From: Deltaproteobacteria bacterium
Lineage (GTDB): Bacteria; Lernaellota; Lernaellaia; JACKCT01
Reading direction: 5' to 3'
Assembly: GCA_020633895.1 (NCBI GenBank)
Contig: JACKCT010000004.1
Coordinates: 186,001 to 250,000 of the forward strand
Length of the DNA stretch: 64,000 nt
Shown here: positions 25,912 to 34,354 of the stretch, piece by piece
Position numbering within the stretch: the stretch's first letter is position 1
How the letters are laid out: every line of letters starts with the position of its first letter
The notes under the pieces: model-generated
Seen by the model: the letters and a program-made list of their open reading frames with translations, nothing else
Database searches by the model: none
Told to the model about the DNA's origin: nothing
Position numbers and translations under genes: made by a program

Positions 25912-26639
25912 GTTTGCGTTTCCGTCCAGGGATCGTCGCGGTCCTCGCTCTGGCGTTGGTGATGGGCTTGGCCGCCACGGCTTCCGCCCAGGATACGGCG
26001 CCGCCGACCAAGGCCGGTCCCGAGAAGTACATCGAGCACGATCCCCATTGGTTTGAAAGCCCGCGCAACTTTTCCACCGGTTTCAACATCGGCCTGGCGT
26101 TCCCCGAAAGCAATGACATCAAGGATGTCTACGGCGAGAAGGGCGACGTGCTCTACGTCCTGCAGGGCGGGTGGCGCTTCTGGCACGAATTCGAACTGCA
26201 CGCCGAATTGGGCTACGTCTGGTTCCAAGGCCGAGGCCTGGACTCCAACGGCGACAAGACCTCCGAGAAGTTCAAGATCCACATCGCTCCGGCGGACCTG
26301 CATCTCTTGTATCGATTGCAGTACTGGTACGACCAGCCGATCGTGCCCTTCGTGGGCGCCGGCGGTTCGGCGGTGTATTGGTTCGAAGAGCAGCTTGATT
26401 CCTCCAACAAGGAGCGGGGCATCAACACCGGCTATTCCGCCCAGGCGGGCGTGATGTTCCTGCTGGACAAGCTGGAAAAACGCGCCTCGGGACGGTTGGA
26501 ACGCGACTACGGCATCAACAACACGTACTTCTTCTATCAGTTCAAGTACGCCGGCCTGGACGATTTCGGCGGTGACAAAGACAAGACGCTCGATCTGTCC
26601 TACATGTCCCATACCTTCGGCGTGCTCTTCCAATTCTAG
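25908..26639 (+). CDS. Outer-membrane beta-barrel protein coupled to the CFI-box gene
   Basis: A 243-residue protein with a signal peptide (cleavage after ASA at about residue 26). The mature chain has alternating aromatic/hydrophobic and polar residues forming amphipathic strands (LYVLQGGWRFWHEFELHAELGYVWFQ), and ends in the strand FGVLFQF with a C-terminal phenylalanine, the BAM-recognition signature. About eight strands are plausible. The ATG overlaps the stop of the CFI-box gene (ATGA), so the two proteins are probably made in fixed ratio and may work together at the cell surface. No specific porin or enzyme family was recognised. Confidence 0.8.
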   Translation: MSLRFRPGIVAVLALALVMGLAATASAQDTAPPTKAGPEKYIEHDPHWFESPRNFSTGFNIGLAFPESNDIKDVYGEKGDVLYVLQGGWRFWHEFELHAELGYVWFQGRGLDSNGDKTSEKFKIHIAPADLHLLYRLQYWYDQPIVPFVGAGGSAVYWFEEQLDSSNKERGINTGYSAQAGVMFLLDKLEKRASGRLERDYGINNTYFFYQFKYAGLDDFGGDKDKTLDLSYMSHTFGVLFQF

Positions 26640-26679
26640 GCTCGCCCCTCGGCGCCGACGCGGCGCATGGCCAAGACCC

Positions 26680-27435
26680 ATGCCCAACTATCTGCTGGAA
26701 CTTTCCTACGACGGCCGCGACTTCGCCGGCTGGCAACTTCAACGACAAGGCGAACGCACCGTCCAAGGCGAGGTGGAACTTGCCCTGGCGGAATTGTTTG
26801 AACCGGGCACGCGCGTCACGGCGGCGGGGAGGACGGACGCGGGGGTGCATGCCGTCGCCATGCCCGCGAGCTTTGAAACCAAGGTCGAGCGGGACGACGA
26901 GACCGTGGTCCGGGCGTTGAACGCGACGCTGCCGTCGGATGTGAAAGTCCGCCGCTGTCGTCATGTGCCGCAAAGTTTTTCCGCCCGATTTTCCGCCGCC
27001 GCGCGGGTCTATCGCTATCAACTCGAGAGCCGGGAAATCTTCGAACCGCTCTCGCGGCTGCGCTGGGCCCGAGTCGGCGTTGCCTTTGATTGGTCGGCTG
27101 TGCACAATGCCCTGGCTCCAGTGGTGGGCGAGCACGATTTCACGTCGTTTCGCGCCGCCGGATGCACGGCGACCAGCCCGATCCGCGTGATGCATCGGGC
27201 GGAGTTGACCGAACTGGGCGACGGACGCGGCGTCCTGGAATTCGAAGCCAACGGCTTTCTGCGAAACATGGTTCGATCCCTGGTCGGAACGTTGATCGAA
27301 ATCGGCGAGGGGCGGCGGCCGGCCGGCGACATGGCCGCGCTGCTCGAGCATCCGAATCGGGACGAAGTCGGCAAAACCGCCCCGGCGCACGGGCTCTATT
27401 TTGTGACGGCGCGCTATCCGGAGTTGGACGAATGA
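26680..27435 (+). CDS. truA: tRNA pseudouridine(38-40) synthase
   Basis: A 251-residue enzyme that isomerises uridines 38-40 in the anticodon stem of many tRNAs. The catalytic aspartate is D53 in AAGRTDAGVHA. The ELSYDGRDFAGWQLQ opening, GEHDFTSFRAAGC and FEANGFLRNMVRSLVGTL are typical. The ATG at 26680 is chosen because it begins at the conserved strand; the frame is open 108 bp further upstream inside the barrel gene. It overlaps the next gene by 4 bp (ATGA). Confidence 0.97.
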   Translation: MPNYLLELSYDGRDFAGWQLQRQGERTVQGEVELALAELFEPGTRVTAAGRTDAGVHAVAMPASFETKVERDDETVVRALNATLPSDVKVRRCRHVPQSFSARFSAAARVYRYQLESREIFEPLSRLRWARVGVAFDWSAVHNALAPVVGEHDFTSFRAAGCTATSPIRVMHRAELTELGDGRGVLEFEANGFLRNMVRSLVGTLIEIGEGRRPAGDMAALLEHPNRDEVGKTAPAHGLYFVTARYPELDE

Positions 27436-29558
27436 AGCGAATGTGGGCAATCGGGGTGGTCCTGGGCGCGATGTGGATCGCGTCCGCAGCGCAGGCCGCC
27501 GAATCGAAATTCATCATTCTCGGCTTCGACGGCATGGACCCCATGCTCACCGAAAAATTCATGGCCGAAGGCAAGATGCCCAACCTGAAAAAGCTCGCCG
27601 AGCAGGGGACGTATAAAAAGCTCATTACCACCACGCCCAGCGCGTCGCCGGTGGCCTGGTCGGCGTTTTCCGTCAGCGGCAATCCGGGCAAGACGGGCAT
27701 CTACGATTTTCTGCGTCGCATGCCGGGGACATATTTCCCCGAATTCGCGATGGTCTCGCCGTCCACCAAGCCTCTGCTGCCCAATGACGGCACGCGCTAC
27801 GCCATCTCCGGAGTCGTGGGCGTCGTGCTGGCCGTGCTGCTGTTTTTCCTCGCAAAATTGGCGACGAAAAGCCGTGCGGCGCGGGCGGTGATTGCGTTGG
27901 TGGCCGGTGGCGTGGCGACGGGCATGACGGTCTTTGTCTTCAAGACGTGGGTGCCCAAGGAACTGCCGCTGCCGGTGCTCAACCGCATGGGAAAGACGTT
28001 CTGGAGCGTCGCCGGAGAGGCGGGCATCAACTCGACCATTATCCGCGTGCCGGTCACGTTCCCGGCCGAGGACTTTCCGAACGGCAAGCTGCTCTCCGGC
28101 CTGGGCGTCCCGGATGTGCGTCAGACGAACGGCACCTTCACCGTGTGGGAAACAAAGCGTCACAATACGACGGACACGGAAATGGGCGGCAAGCTCATCC
28201 AGGTGCAGGTCGTCGGCAACCGGGTGGACACCTATCTGCTCGGGCCCAAGAACTTCACCGTGGAAGGCAAACCCGACGTAAAGCTGCCGTTCTCCGTCGA
28301 GATCGACGCGGCCGACAAAGCGGCGACCATCCACGTCGGCGAGCAGACGCAGACCGTCGCCGAGGGCGAGTTCTCCGACTTCTTCACCTTCGATTTCAAG
28401 CTCAACCCGATCATCGGCCTACAGGGCATCGCCAAGTTCGCCCTGATCTCCACCGATCCGTTCAAGCTCTACCTGGCGCCCGTCAACTTCAGCCCGAAAA
28501 AGCAGCCGCCGACCGTGCGCATCTCCACACCCAAGGATTTCGCCGCCGCCCTGGCCGAGGATCACGGCCTGTACAAGACGCTGGGATGGCAGGAGGAGAC
28601 TTGGGCGCTCAATGAAAATCAGATCGACGAAACGCTGTTCCTGGCCGATCTCAAGGAAAATTTCCAGCAGTTCGAAGACATCCTGATGGACCAGATCGGC
28701 CAAGACGACTGGCGGCTTTTTGTCTGGGTCACGGAGGCGACCGACCGCCTGCAGCATATGTTCTGGCGCTACCTGGACCCGAAGCATCCGATGTACGACG
28801 AAGCCCAGGCCGAGAAATTTCGCGGCGCGTTCGGCGAGTTGTACCACGCCGTCGACACCCTGATCGGCAAGGTGATGGAGCAATACGTCAACGACGACAC
28901 ACACCTCATCATCCTGTCGGACCACGGCTTTCAGTCGTTCCGCAAGGCCGTGAACATCAACACCTGGCTGGTGGAAAACGGCTACATGACCCTCAAGGGC
29001 CAGGAGGACGTGCGTGATCGCAACCTGGACGACCTGTTCGACCAGGGCGAGTTCTGGCCCAATGTGGATTGGTCGCGCACCAAGGCCTATCACCTGGGTT
29101 TGGGACAGATGTACCTCAACGTCTTCGACCGGGAGCCCAACGGCATCGTGCCCAAGGAAGAGTACGAGGCTTTGCAGGAAGAACTGCGCCAAAAGCTGAT
29201 GGCGTTCACCGATCCGGAAGACGGCACGCCGGTGTTCCTGGGCGTCTATCGGCGGCAGGACCTCTACCACGGCCCGGCCTACGACTTCGCGCCGGACCTG
29301 TTCCTGGGCTTCAACCAGGGCTATCGCATCTCTTGGCAAAGCGCGCTGGGCAGCGTGCCCAAGGGCCTGATTGTCGATAACGACCGCAAGTGGAGCGGCG
29401 ACCACTGCTCGGTGGACACGTCCCTGACGCGCGGCATTTTCTTCTCCAACCTGCCGATCAACAAGGACGAGCCGGAGATCTACGACATCGCTCCGACGGT
29501 CCTGAAAACCCTCGGCGTGGCCATCCCCGACGACTACGACGGCAAGCCGCTCTACTAG
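27432..29558 (+). CDS. Exported alkaline-phosphatase-superfamily phosphodiesterase with inserted membrane helices
   Basis: A 708-residue protein with a signal peptide (residues 1-23). It matches the type I phosphodiesterase / nucleotide pyrophosphatase branch of the alkaline phosphatase superfamily: FIILGFDGMDP (metal Asp near 33), the nucleophile region TPSASPVAWSAFSVSG, then far downstream ILSDHGFQSF and GDHCSVDTSLTRG supplying metal ligands. Two hydrophobic helices (about 124-143 and 150-171) are inserted between the nucleophile region and the cap-like beta-domain, which is unusual. The substrate (nucleotide, phospholipid head group or glycan phosphate) is not predictable. It is translationally coupled to truA, although the functions look unrelated. 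Confidence 0.8.
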   Translation: MKRMWAIGVVLGAMWIASAAQAAESKFIILGFDGMDPMLTEKFMAEGKMPNLKKLAEQGTYKKLITTTPSASPVAWSAFSVSGNPGKTGIYDFLRRMPGTYFPEFAMVSPSTKPLLPNDGTRYAISGVVGVVLAVLLFFLAKLATKSRAARAVIALVAGGVATGMTVFVFKTWVPKELPLPVLNRMGKTFWSVAGEAGINSTIIRVPVTFPAEDFPNGKLLSGLGVPDVRQTNGTFTVWETKRHNTTDTEMGGKLIQVQVVGNRVDTYLLGPKNFTVEGKPDVKLPFSVEIDAADKAATIHVGEQTQTVAEGEFSDFFTFDFKLNPIIGLQGIAKFALISTDPFKLYLAPVNFSPKKQPPTVRISTPKDFAAALAEDHGLYKTLGWQEETWALNENQIDETLFLADLKENFQQFEDILMDQIGQDDWRLFVWVTEATDRLQHMFWRYLDPKHPMYDEAQAEKFRGAFGELYHAVDTLIGKVMEQYVNDDTHLIILSDHGFQSFRKAVNINTWLVENGYMTLKGQEDVRDRNLDDLFDQGEFWPNVDWSRTKAYHLGLGQMYLNVFDREPNGIVPKEEYEALQEELRQKLMAFTDPEDGTPVFLGVYRRQDLYHGPAYDFAPDLFLGFNQGYRISWQSALGSVPKGLIVDNDRKWSGDHCSVDTSLTRGIFFSNLPINKDEPEIYDIAPTVLKTLGVAIPDDYDGKPLY

Positions 29559-29661
29559 GGCGGCTTGGCCGAATTATCTCCGTTTGCGCGCCCTTACGCG
29601 GCGCGGTCGGTCGAACGACCGTTCAATCTCTATTGACCGGCGCCCTCAATTTTGTATTTAC

Positions 29662-29674
29662 TTGACGACGTCAA
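29662..29674. promoter_or_regulatory. Perfect 13-bp palindrome upstream of the FHA gene
   Basis: TTGACG-A-CGTCAA, 63 bp before the next start codon, inside the 179-bp spacer. It could be an operator overlapping a -35 element; no convincing -10 at 17 bp was found. Confidence 0.35.
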
Positions 29675-29737
29675 CGTTCTTCTTTTCTTGCTGCATTATT
29701 CCGTCCGGCCAGCGGTGGTCGGTATCGACGGGGAACC

Positions 29738-31153
29738 ATGATGAGTGACGCACCCACCACGATGGATCTGGAGAAGATCGACTCCGCGGATCTGCCGGCC
29801 CTCAAGGACCAACTGACCGCCCAGCATCAGGAAGCCGCCGTGGAGCTGGCCGAGGCCCAGGCGCGCATTGCCAAGGCGGAGGATCGCAAGGACGCGGTCA
29901 AACCGGAGATCTTCGAAAAGGTCATGCTCGACTACCTCAAGAAGAAGGAAGCCGCCGAACAGTCGGTCGCCGAGATCGAGCAGCGTCTGACCGCCGTCAC
30001 GCAGCGCTTGGAAGCCGTCGAACAGGCCGAGGCGGATCGCCGTCGTCGGGAAGAAGAGGAACGCGCCGCCCGCGAGGCGGAGGAACGTCGCCGCCAAGAG
30101 GAAGAAGAAGCCCGGCGCCGCGAGGAAGAGGAACGCCGCCGTCAGGAAGAAGAGCGGGCCCGCCAGGAGGCGGAGCGCCGTCGTCGCGAAGAGGAAAAAC
30201 GGGCTCGGGAAGAGGCGGAACGCGTGGCCGCCGCCCAGGCCCAGGCCGCCGAGCGTCGCGAAGCCGTGATGCGCATGAAGGAGCTGGTCGCCGAGCGCGA
30301 CAAGCTGGAAATGAAAAAGACCGCCCCGCGCAACGCCATCGAAGAGATGGAATTTCGCAAGGAAATGGGCGAATTCGAATCGGACGCGGAGTTCCAGGAA
30401 CAAGTCGCCGACTACAAGGATCTGCTGGCCGACATCGAGGTGGAGCTCGATGTGACGGTCAAGGAGATCGAAGAGCTCCAGGCGCACTACGGCATCGATC
30501 CGGTCGACCCGGAGGCGGCCGCCGCACCGGCGCCCGTTGTCGAAGAAACGATCGTCGAGCCCGAACCGGCGCCTTATGTCGCGCCCCCCGCACCGACCCC
30601 GCCGCCGCCTCCGGCGCCCGAACCTCCGGTTGAAGTCGCGCCTCCGCCGACTCCCGAGCCTCCGGTCGAGGTTCCGCCTGCGTCGTCGGATATTCCGCGC
30701 ATCGAGGAGTTGCTGGCCGAACCCAAACCGGCGCCGGTGGTGGAAGAAGAGGTTGAGGAACTCGACGCTCCCGCCGCCGCGACTGCGCCCGCGCCCAAAT
30801 GGGACGAAGTGGAGACCGACTTCTTCACCGATGTGGATCAGGAAGAGAAGTTCTTCGTCAACCCGTGCCTGGTGATGCAAAATCCCGGGGTCAAGGAGCA
30901 GGTCTTCGATCTGCTGCACGATCAGGTGCTGATCGGCTCCGCGCCGGTGGGCGAGGTGGACGTGCGTCTCAACCATCCGTCCGTCGACAGGAAACACGCG
31001 CGCATCAAGCTCTCCCGTGGCGGTTATATGATCAAGGACCTGGGCAGCCGGGGCGGCACCTACATCAACGGCAAGAAGGTCACGAAATCGCGCCTGAACC
31101 ACATGGACAAGATCAAGATCGGCGAGATCCTGCTGCAGGTGCGTCTGCTGTAG
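29738..31153 (+). CDS. Coiled-coil protein with C-terminal FHA domain
   Basis: A 471-residue cytoplasmic protein. Residues 5-120 and 160-250 form a long, highly charged coiled coil, with an extreme Arg/Glu-rich stretch around residues 105-165. A Pro/Ala/Glu-rich linker follows (about 260-350). The C-terminal 75 residues form an FHA domain (LIGSAPVGEVDVRL, then VDRKHARIKL, then DLGSRGGTYINGKKV). FHA domains bind phosphothreonine, but the two residues that usually contact it are changed here (the GR arginine is Ser, the SRxH serine is Asp). No kinase gene is adjacent. ATG at 29738 or 29741 could be used. It may be a scaffold or a cell-organisation protein. Confidence 0.78.
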   Translation: MMSDAPTTMDLEKIDSADLPALKDQLTAQHQEAAVELAEAQARIAKAEDRKDAVKPEIFEKVMLDYLKKKEAAEQSVAEIEQRLTAVTQRLEAVEQAEADRRRREEEERAAREAEERRRQEEEEARRREEEERRRQEEERARQEAERRRREEEKRAREEAERVAAAQAQAAERREAVMRMKELVAERDKLEMKKTAPRNAIEEMEFRKEMGEFESDAEFQEQVADYKDLLADIEVELDVTVKEIEELQAHYGIDPVDPEAAAAPAPVVEETIVEPEPAPYVAPPAPTPPPPPAPEPPVEVAPPPTPEPPVEVPPASSDIPRIEELLAEPKPAPVVEEEVEELDAPAAATAPAPKWDEVETDFFTDVDQEEKFFVNPCLVMQNPGVKEQVFDLLHDQVLIGSAPVGEVDVRLNHPSVDRKHARIKLSRGGYMIKDLGSRGGTYINGKKVTKSRLNHMDKIKIGEILLQVRLL

Positions 31154-31315
31154 TTTTCCGGAGCCTTCCGGCGTTTCCCGACCCCGCCAAAACACGACTT
31201 TCGTCATCTCTTTTGCCGATCCAACGGCGAAATGGGATGACATTTGTCCTCGTCTGACCAATCATAACGCCTCACCACAGGGCCGAAACAAACGCAATCA
31301 TCCCAGGGGGGCGAG

Positions 31316-32104
31316 ATGAGCGAGAAGGATCCCAAATGGCGCTTTTGCTGGCAGCAACTCAACACCACCGACGTTGAGGCCGCCAAGCAATTCTACGGTG
31401 AGCTGTTCGGGTGGCAATTCTCCGAGCAGGAGATGGCCGGGGAGATGTACACCATCTTCGGGATGAGCGAGGACGCGCCGCTGGGCATGTTCCAGACGCA
31501 GCCCTCGGACGCGCCGTCGCCGCCCCTCTGGATTCCCTACGTCTCCGTCCCCGATGTGGCGGATACCGTCGGCAAGGCCACGGCCAACGGTGGCAACGTC
31601 CTGGTCCCGACCACTGCCATTCCCGACGCCGGCACCTTTGCGGTCCTGGCCGACCCGGACGGCGCCGTCTTCGCGATCTGGGCGACGGCCAATCCGGATC
31701 AGGAACAGCCCATGCCGACCGGCAACAACATCCCCGTCTGGTACGAATTGATGTCGCCGGATCCGGCGAAATCCGCGAGTTTCTACAACGCGCTTTTCGG
31801 CTGGGGACACGAAGAATTCCCTATGCCCGAAGGCGATCCCTACAATATCTTCAAACTCGGCGAGGAGGGCATCGCCGGATTCATGCGCATTCCCACGATG
31901 GGCCCCGGCGACCCGCCGCCGCCGATGTGGACGATCTACGTCAATGTGGAAGACGCCGACGCCACCTTCGCCAAGGCTGAGTCCCTGGGCGCTCGGATTC
32001 TCTTCGGCATCATGGAAGTTCCCACGGTCGGCCGCTTCGCCGGATTCATGGACAAGGCCGGAGCGGTGATGGCCTTCATCCAACCGGAGCCGATGGACAA
32101 CTGA
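31316..32104 (+). CDS. Two-domain VOC (glyoxalase-like) protein
   Basis: A 262-residue protein made of two vicinal-oxygen-chelate modules. Each begins with the characteristic helix: DVEAAKQFYGELFGWQF (about residues 20-36) and DPAKSASFYNALFGWGH (about 150-166). Each ends with a glycine- and aromatic-rich strand (FAVLADPDGAVFAIW and FAGFMDKAGAVMAFIQP). This tandem form resembles actinobacterial-type VOC proteins of unknown substrate, including some annotated as hydroxylase or lyase-like. A GGGGGGCGAG Shine-Dalgarno precedes the ATG. A terminator follows, so it is probably a single-gene unit. Confidence 0.88.
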   Translation: MSEKDPKWRFCWQQLNTTDVEAAKQFYGELFGWQFSEQEMAGEMYTIFGMSEDAPLGMFQTQPSDAPSPPLWIPYVSVPDVADTVGKATANGGNVLVPTTAIPDAGTFAVLADPDGAVFAIWATANPDQEQPMPTGNNIPVWYELMSPDPAKSASFYNALFGWGHEEFPMPEGDPYNIFKLGEEGIAGFMRIPTMGPGDPPPPMWTIYVNVEDADATFAKAESLGARILFGIMEVPTVGRFAGFMDKAGAVMAFIQPEPMDN

Positions 32105-32139
32105 TCCTCACGCCGGTGAAACGCGACAAACGACGATGG

Positions 32140-32167
32140 ACGCCGTCTCACTGCAGGCGGCGTTTTT
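32140..32167 (+). terminator. Terminator after the VOC gene
   Basis: Stem ACGCCG / CGGCGT around a 12-nt loop, followed directly by TTTT. It ends at the stop of the convergent SDR gene. Confidence 0.65.
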
Positions 32168-33043
32168 CTATGCGTCGAAGGCTAGGGGATAGGCGCGGTG
32201 TTTCGGCGCAAACCCTTCGGGAAAATTCGGTTCGCAATGCCAGTCGTAACGCAAGTGCGTCGCGCCGTTGGGCCGTCCGAGAACGCGAAACGCCGCCGGA
32301 TGCAGGGCAATCGCCGGGATCGTCGGAGAAAAGACACGGCGTCCCTCCCGGCGCGCGAAATGACGCGCGAGATCGATCCATCGATAGGCCACACCGTCCG
32401 AGACCGTGTAAACGGAGCCGGCGGGCGGTTCGTGCCTCAACAAATGCTCCATCAATCGGGCCACATCCCGCGCGTCGATCGCGCTCAGGCGCCGATTCGT
32501 CACGGGAAAAATCCGCAGACGCGCCAGCTTGGCGAACATGCCTGAAGTTCGATCCCCGGCTCCGACGACCAGCGGCAGTCGCACGCTGAGGGTGCGTTCG
32601 TAGTCCTGCGCGACGCGCTCCTGCGCCAGCTTCGAATGTCCGTAGGGCGTGTGCGGTTCACAGGGGTCGCCGGTGCGCCAAGGCTCTCCGTCGGTGCGGA
32701 TCTTGTAGACGGCCACGGACGAGATGTTGATAAACAGGGGCGGGCGGTCCCGAGCCTGCATCGCCTGGACGAGTCGGCGCGTTCCTTCAACGTTGACGTC
32801 GTGAAAGAGCGCCGGGTCGTCATTGCGATTGAGCACCGCCGCGAAATGCAGAACCGCGTCGACATCGTGGAGCCACGCCGCGTCGAATTGCGTCAGATCG
32901 CCTTCGACAATCTCGACATCCGAAACATTCGGCCGACTCTTGTGAACCAACACCCGGACGTGGTGCCCCGCCTCCAGCAGCGTCGGCAGAACATTGCGGC
33001 CCACCGCGCCGGTCGCTCCGGTCATGAAGATTCGTCGTGGCAT
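32168..33043 (-). CDS. NAD(P)-dependent epimerase/dehydratase (extended SDR)
   Basis: A 291-residue extended short-chain dehydrogenase. The dinucleotide-binding MTGATGAVGRNVL is at the N-terminus, and the catalytic YxxxK appears as YGHSK in the middle, with SSVAVY just before it. The FHDVNVEGTRRLVQAM helix is typical of sugar-nucleotide epimerases and NAD-dependent dehydratases. ATG 33043 is chosen because the Rossmann motif begins six residues later; the frame is open far upstream into the divergent gene. The substrate is unknown. It is divergent from the metallophosphoesterase gene (78-bp spacer). Confidence 0.88.
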   Translation of the reverse strand: MPRRIFMTGATGAVGRNVLPTLLEAGHHVRVLVHKSRPNVSDVEIVEGDLTQFDAAWLHDVDAVLHFAAVLNRNDDPALFHDVNVEGTRRLVQAMQARDRPPLFINISSVAVYKIRTDGEPWRTGDPCEPHTPYGHSKLAQERVAQDYERTLSVRLPLVVGAGDRTSGMFAKLARLRIFPVTNRRLSAIDARDVARLMEHLLRHEPPAGSVYTVSDGVAYRWIDLARHFARREGRRVFSPTIPAIALHPAAFRVLGRPNGATHLRYDWHCEPNFPEGFAPKHRAYPLAFDA

Positions 33044-33121
33044 CGAAGGCTCGGCGCTCCTTGTCCTCGTTCGGCGTCGGGGGGCGTTTTTCCCGGCTTT
33101 TATTTCCCCGCGCCACTGGCT

Positions 33122-34231
33122 ATGCTCGACGCACCTTACAATGCGGGGACGGCGGTGCGTCGGATTAAGTTGGTCGTCAGTGATCTCCACCTCGGCAAAG
33201 GGGTGATCGACGAACACGGCCATCTCAACGTTTACGAGGATTTTCGCGAAGACGACAAGTTCGTCGAATTCCTCAATCACTACGGCGGCCGCCGTCATTT
33301 TCACGACGAAGTCGAACTGATCATCAACGGCGATTTTTTCGAATTGCTCGTCGTCGACGCCTACGACCAGATCACCAATCGGGAGACGGAACAAACCGCC
33401 CTATGGAAGATGCACCGCATCTTCGCCGGGCACCCGGCCGTCTTCGACGCCCTTTGGACCTTCTCGGCACGGCCCAATAACAAAGTGACGTTTCTGATCG
33501 GCAACCACGACGCCAGCCTGCTTTGGAGCAGCGTGCAAAAACTCGTCAAGGAGCGCATCGGGCCGCAAACCGAGATCATCGAGACACCTCAGTACGACAT
33601 CGGGCCGATTCACATCGAACACGGCAACCACTACGAATGGCTGCATGCGTACAACCCGCGAAATTTCGCCTATCTCAACGAGCGAGGCGAGCGCGTCTTT
33701 CGCATGCCGTGGGGCAGCGTCTTTGTCGTCGAATACCTCTCGCCGATCAAAAAATCCCGGCCCTATGTCGACAAGGTGCGGCCGTTTTCTATGTACATGA
33801 AATACGCCTTCGTCAACGACCATGTCTTCTTCTGGCGGCTGGTGATCGAGAGCGTGCGGTTCTGGCTGCGCAATCGCTTTTCCCGCGATCCGGTCCGTCG
33901 ACGCGAATTCGCCTTGAACCCGCGACGGATGATGCGCTCCATGTCCCACGACTCCATGGACTCGGCGGCGCTGCACATCCTGGAAAACACCCGCTTTCGC
34001 TACGTCATTTTCGGCCATTCCCACAAGAGCCAGCACCGTCGCCACGAGGGCTACGGCGAGTACATCAACTCGGGAACCTGGACCGAAAACATCTCCCTGG
34101 TTCTGCCCGACATCGGGCGGCGCATCCGACGCACCTATGTCTGGATCGATTTCACCGACGAGGACAACCCGGTTGTCCGCCTCAAGGAATGGCACGGGTC
34201 CCACCGGGAAGAAGAGGACGTCATCTATTAG
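33122..34231 (+). CDS. Calcineurin-like metallophosphoesterase
   Basis: A protein of about 369 residues of the calcineurin-like superfamily. The metal-ligand motifs appear in order: VVSDLHLG, then IINGDFFELL, GNHDAS, an internal HGNHYEW, and FGHSHKSQ. This set resembles LpxH/UDP-2,3-diacylglucosamine hydrolases and related phosphoesterases, but the protein is longer than LpxH, with an insertion of about 80 residues rich in Arg and aromatic residues between the histidine motifs. The ATG at 33122 gives the fullest N-terminus; a GTG at 33155 just before the first strand is also possible. The true substrate is not known. Confidence 0.82.
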   Translation: MLDAPYNAGTAVRRIKLVVSDLHLGKGVIDEHGHLNVYEDFREDDKFVEFLNHYGGRRHFHDEVELIINGDFFELLVVDAYDQITNRETEQTALWKMHRIFAGHPAVFDALWTFSARPNNKVTFLIGNHDASLLWSSVQKLVKERIGPQTEIIETPQYDIGPIHIEHGNHYEWLHAYNPRNFAYLNERGERVFRMPWGSVFVVEYLSPIKKSRPYVDKVRPFSMYMKYAFVNDHVFFWRLVIESVRFWLRNRFSRDPVRRREFALNPRRMMRSMSHDSMDSAALHILENTRFRYVIFGHSHKSQHRRHEGYGEYINSGTWTENISLVLPDIGRRIRRTYVWIDFTDEDNPVVRLKEWHGSHREEEDVIY

Positions 34232-34354
34232 CCGTTCCGGCGCGCGGACCGATTCGTGACGATTCGCCTTGTTGAGATGGCCGCCGGCAAGGTAAACTAC
34301 GCGGCGTCGGCGACCGGATTTTTTTGTGACGTCGCCATGGGATACGGCCGGGAT

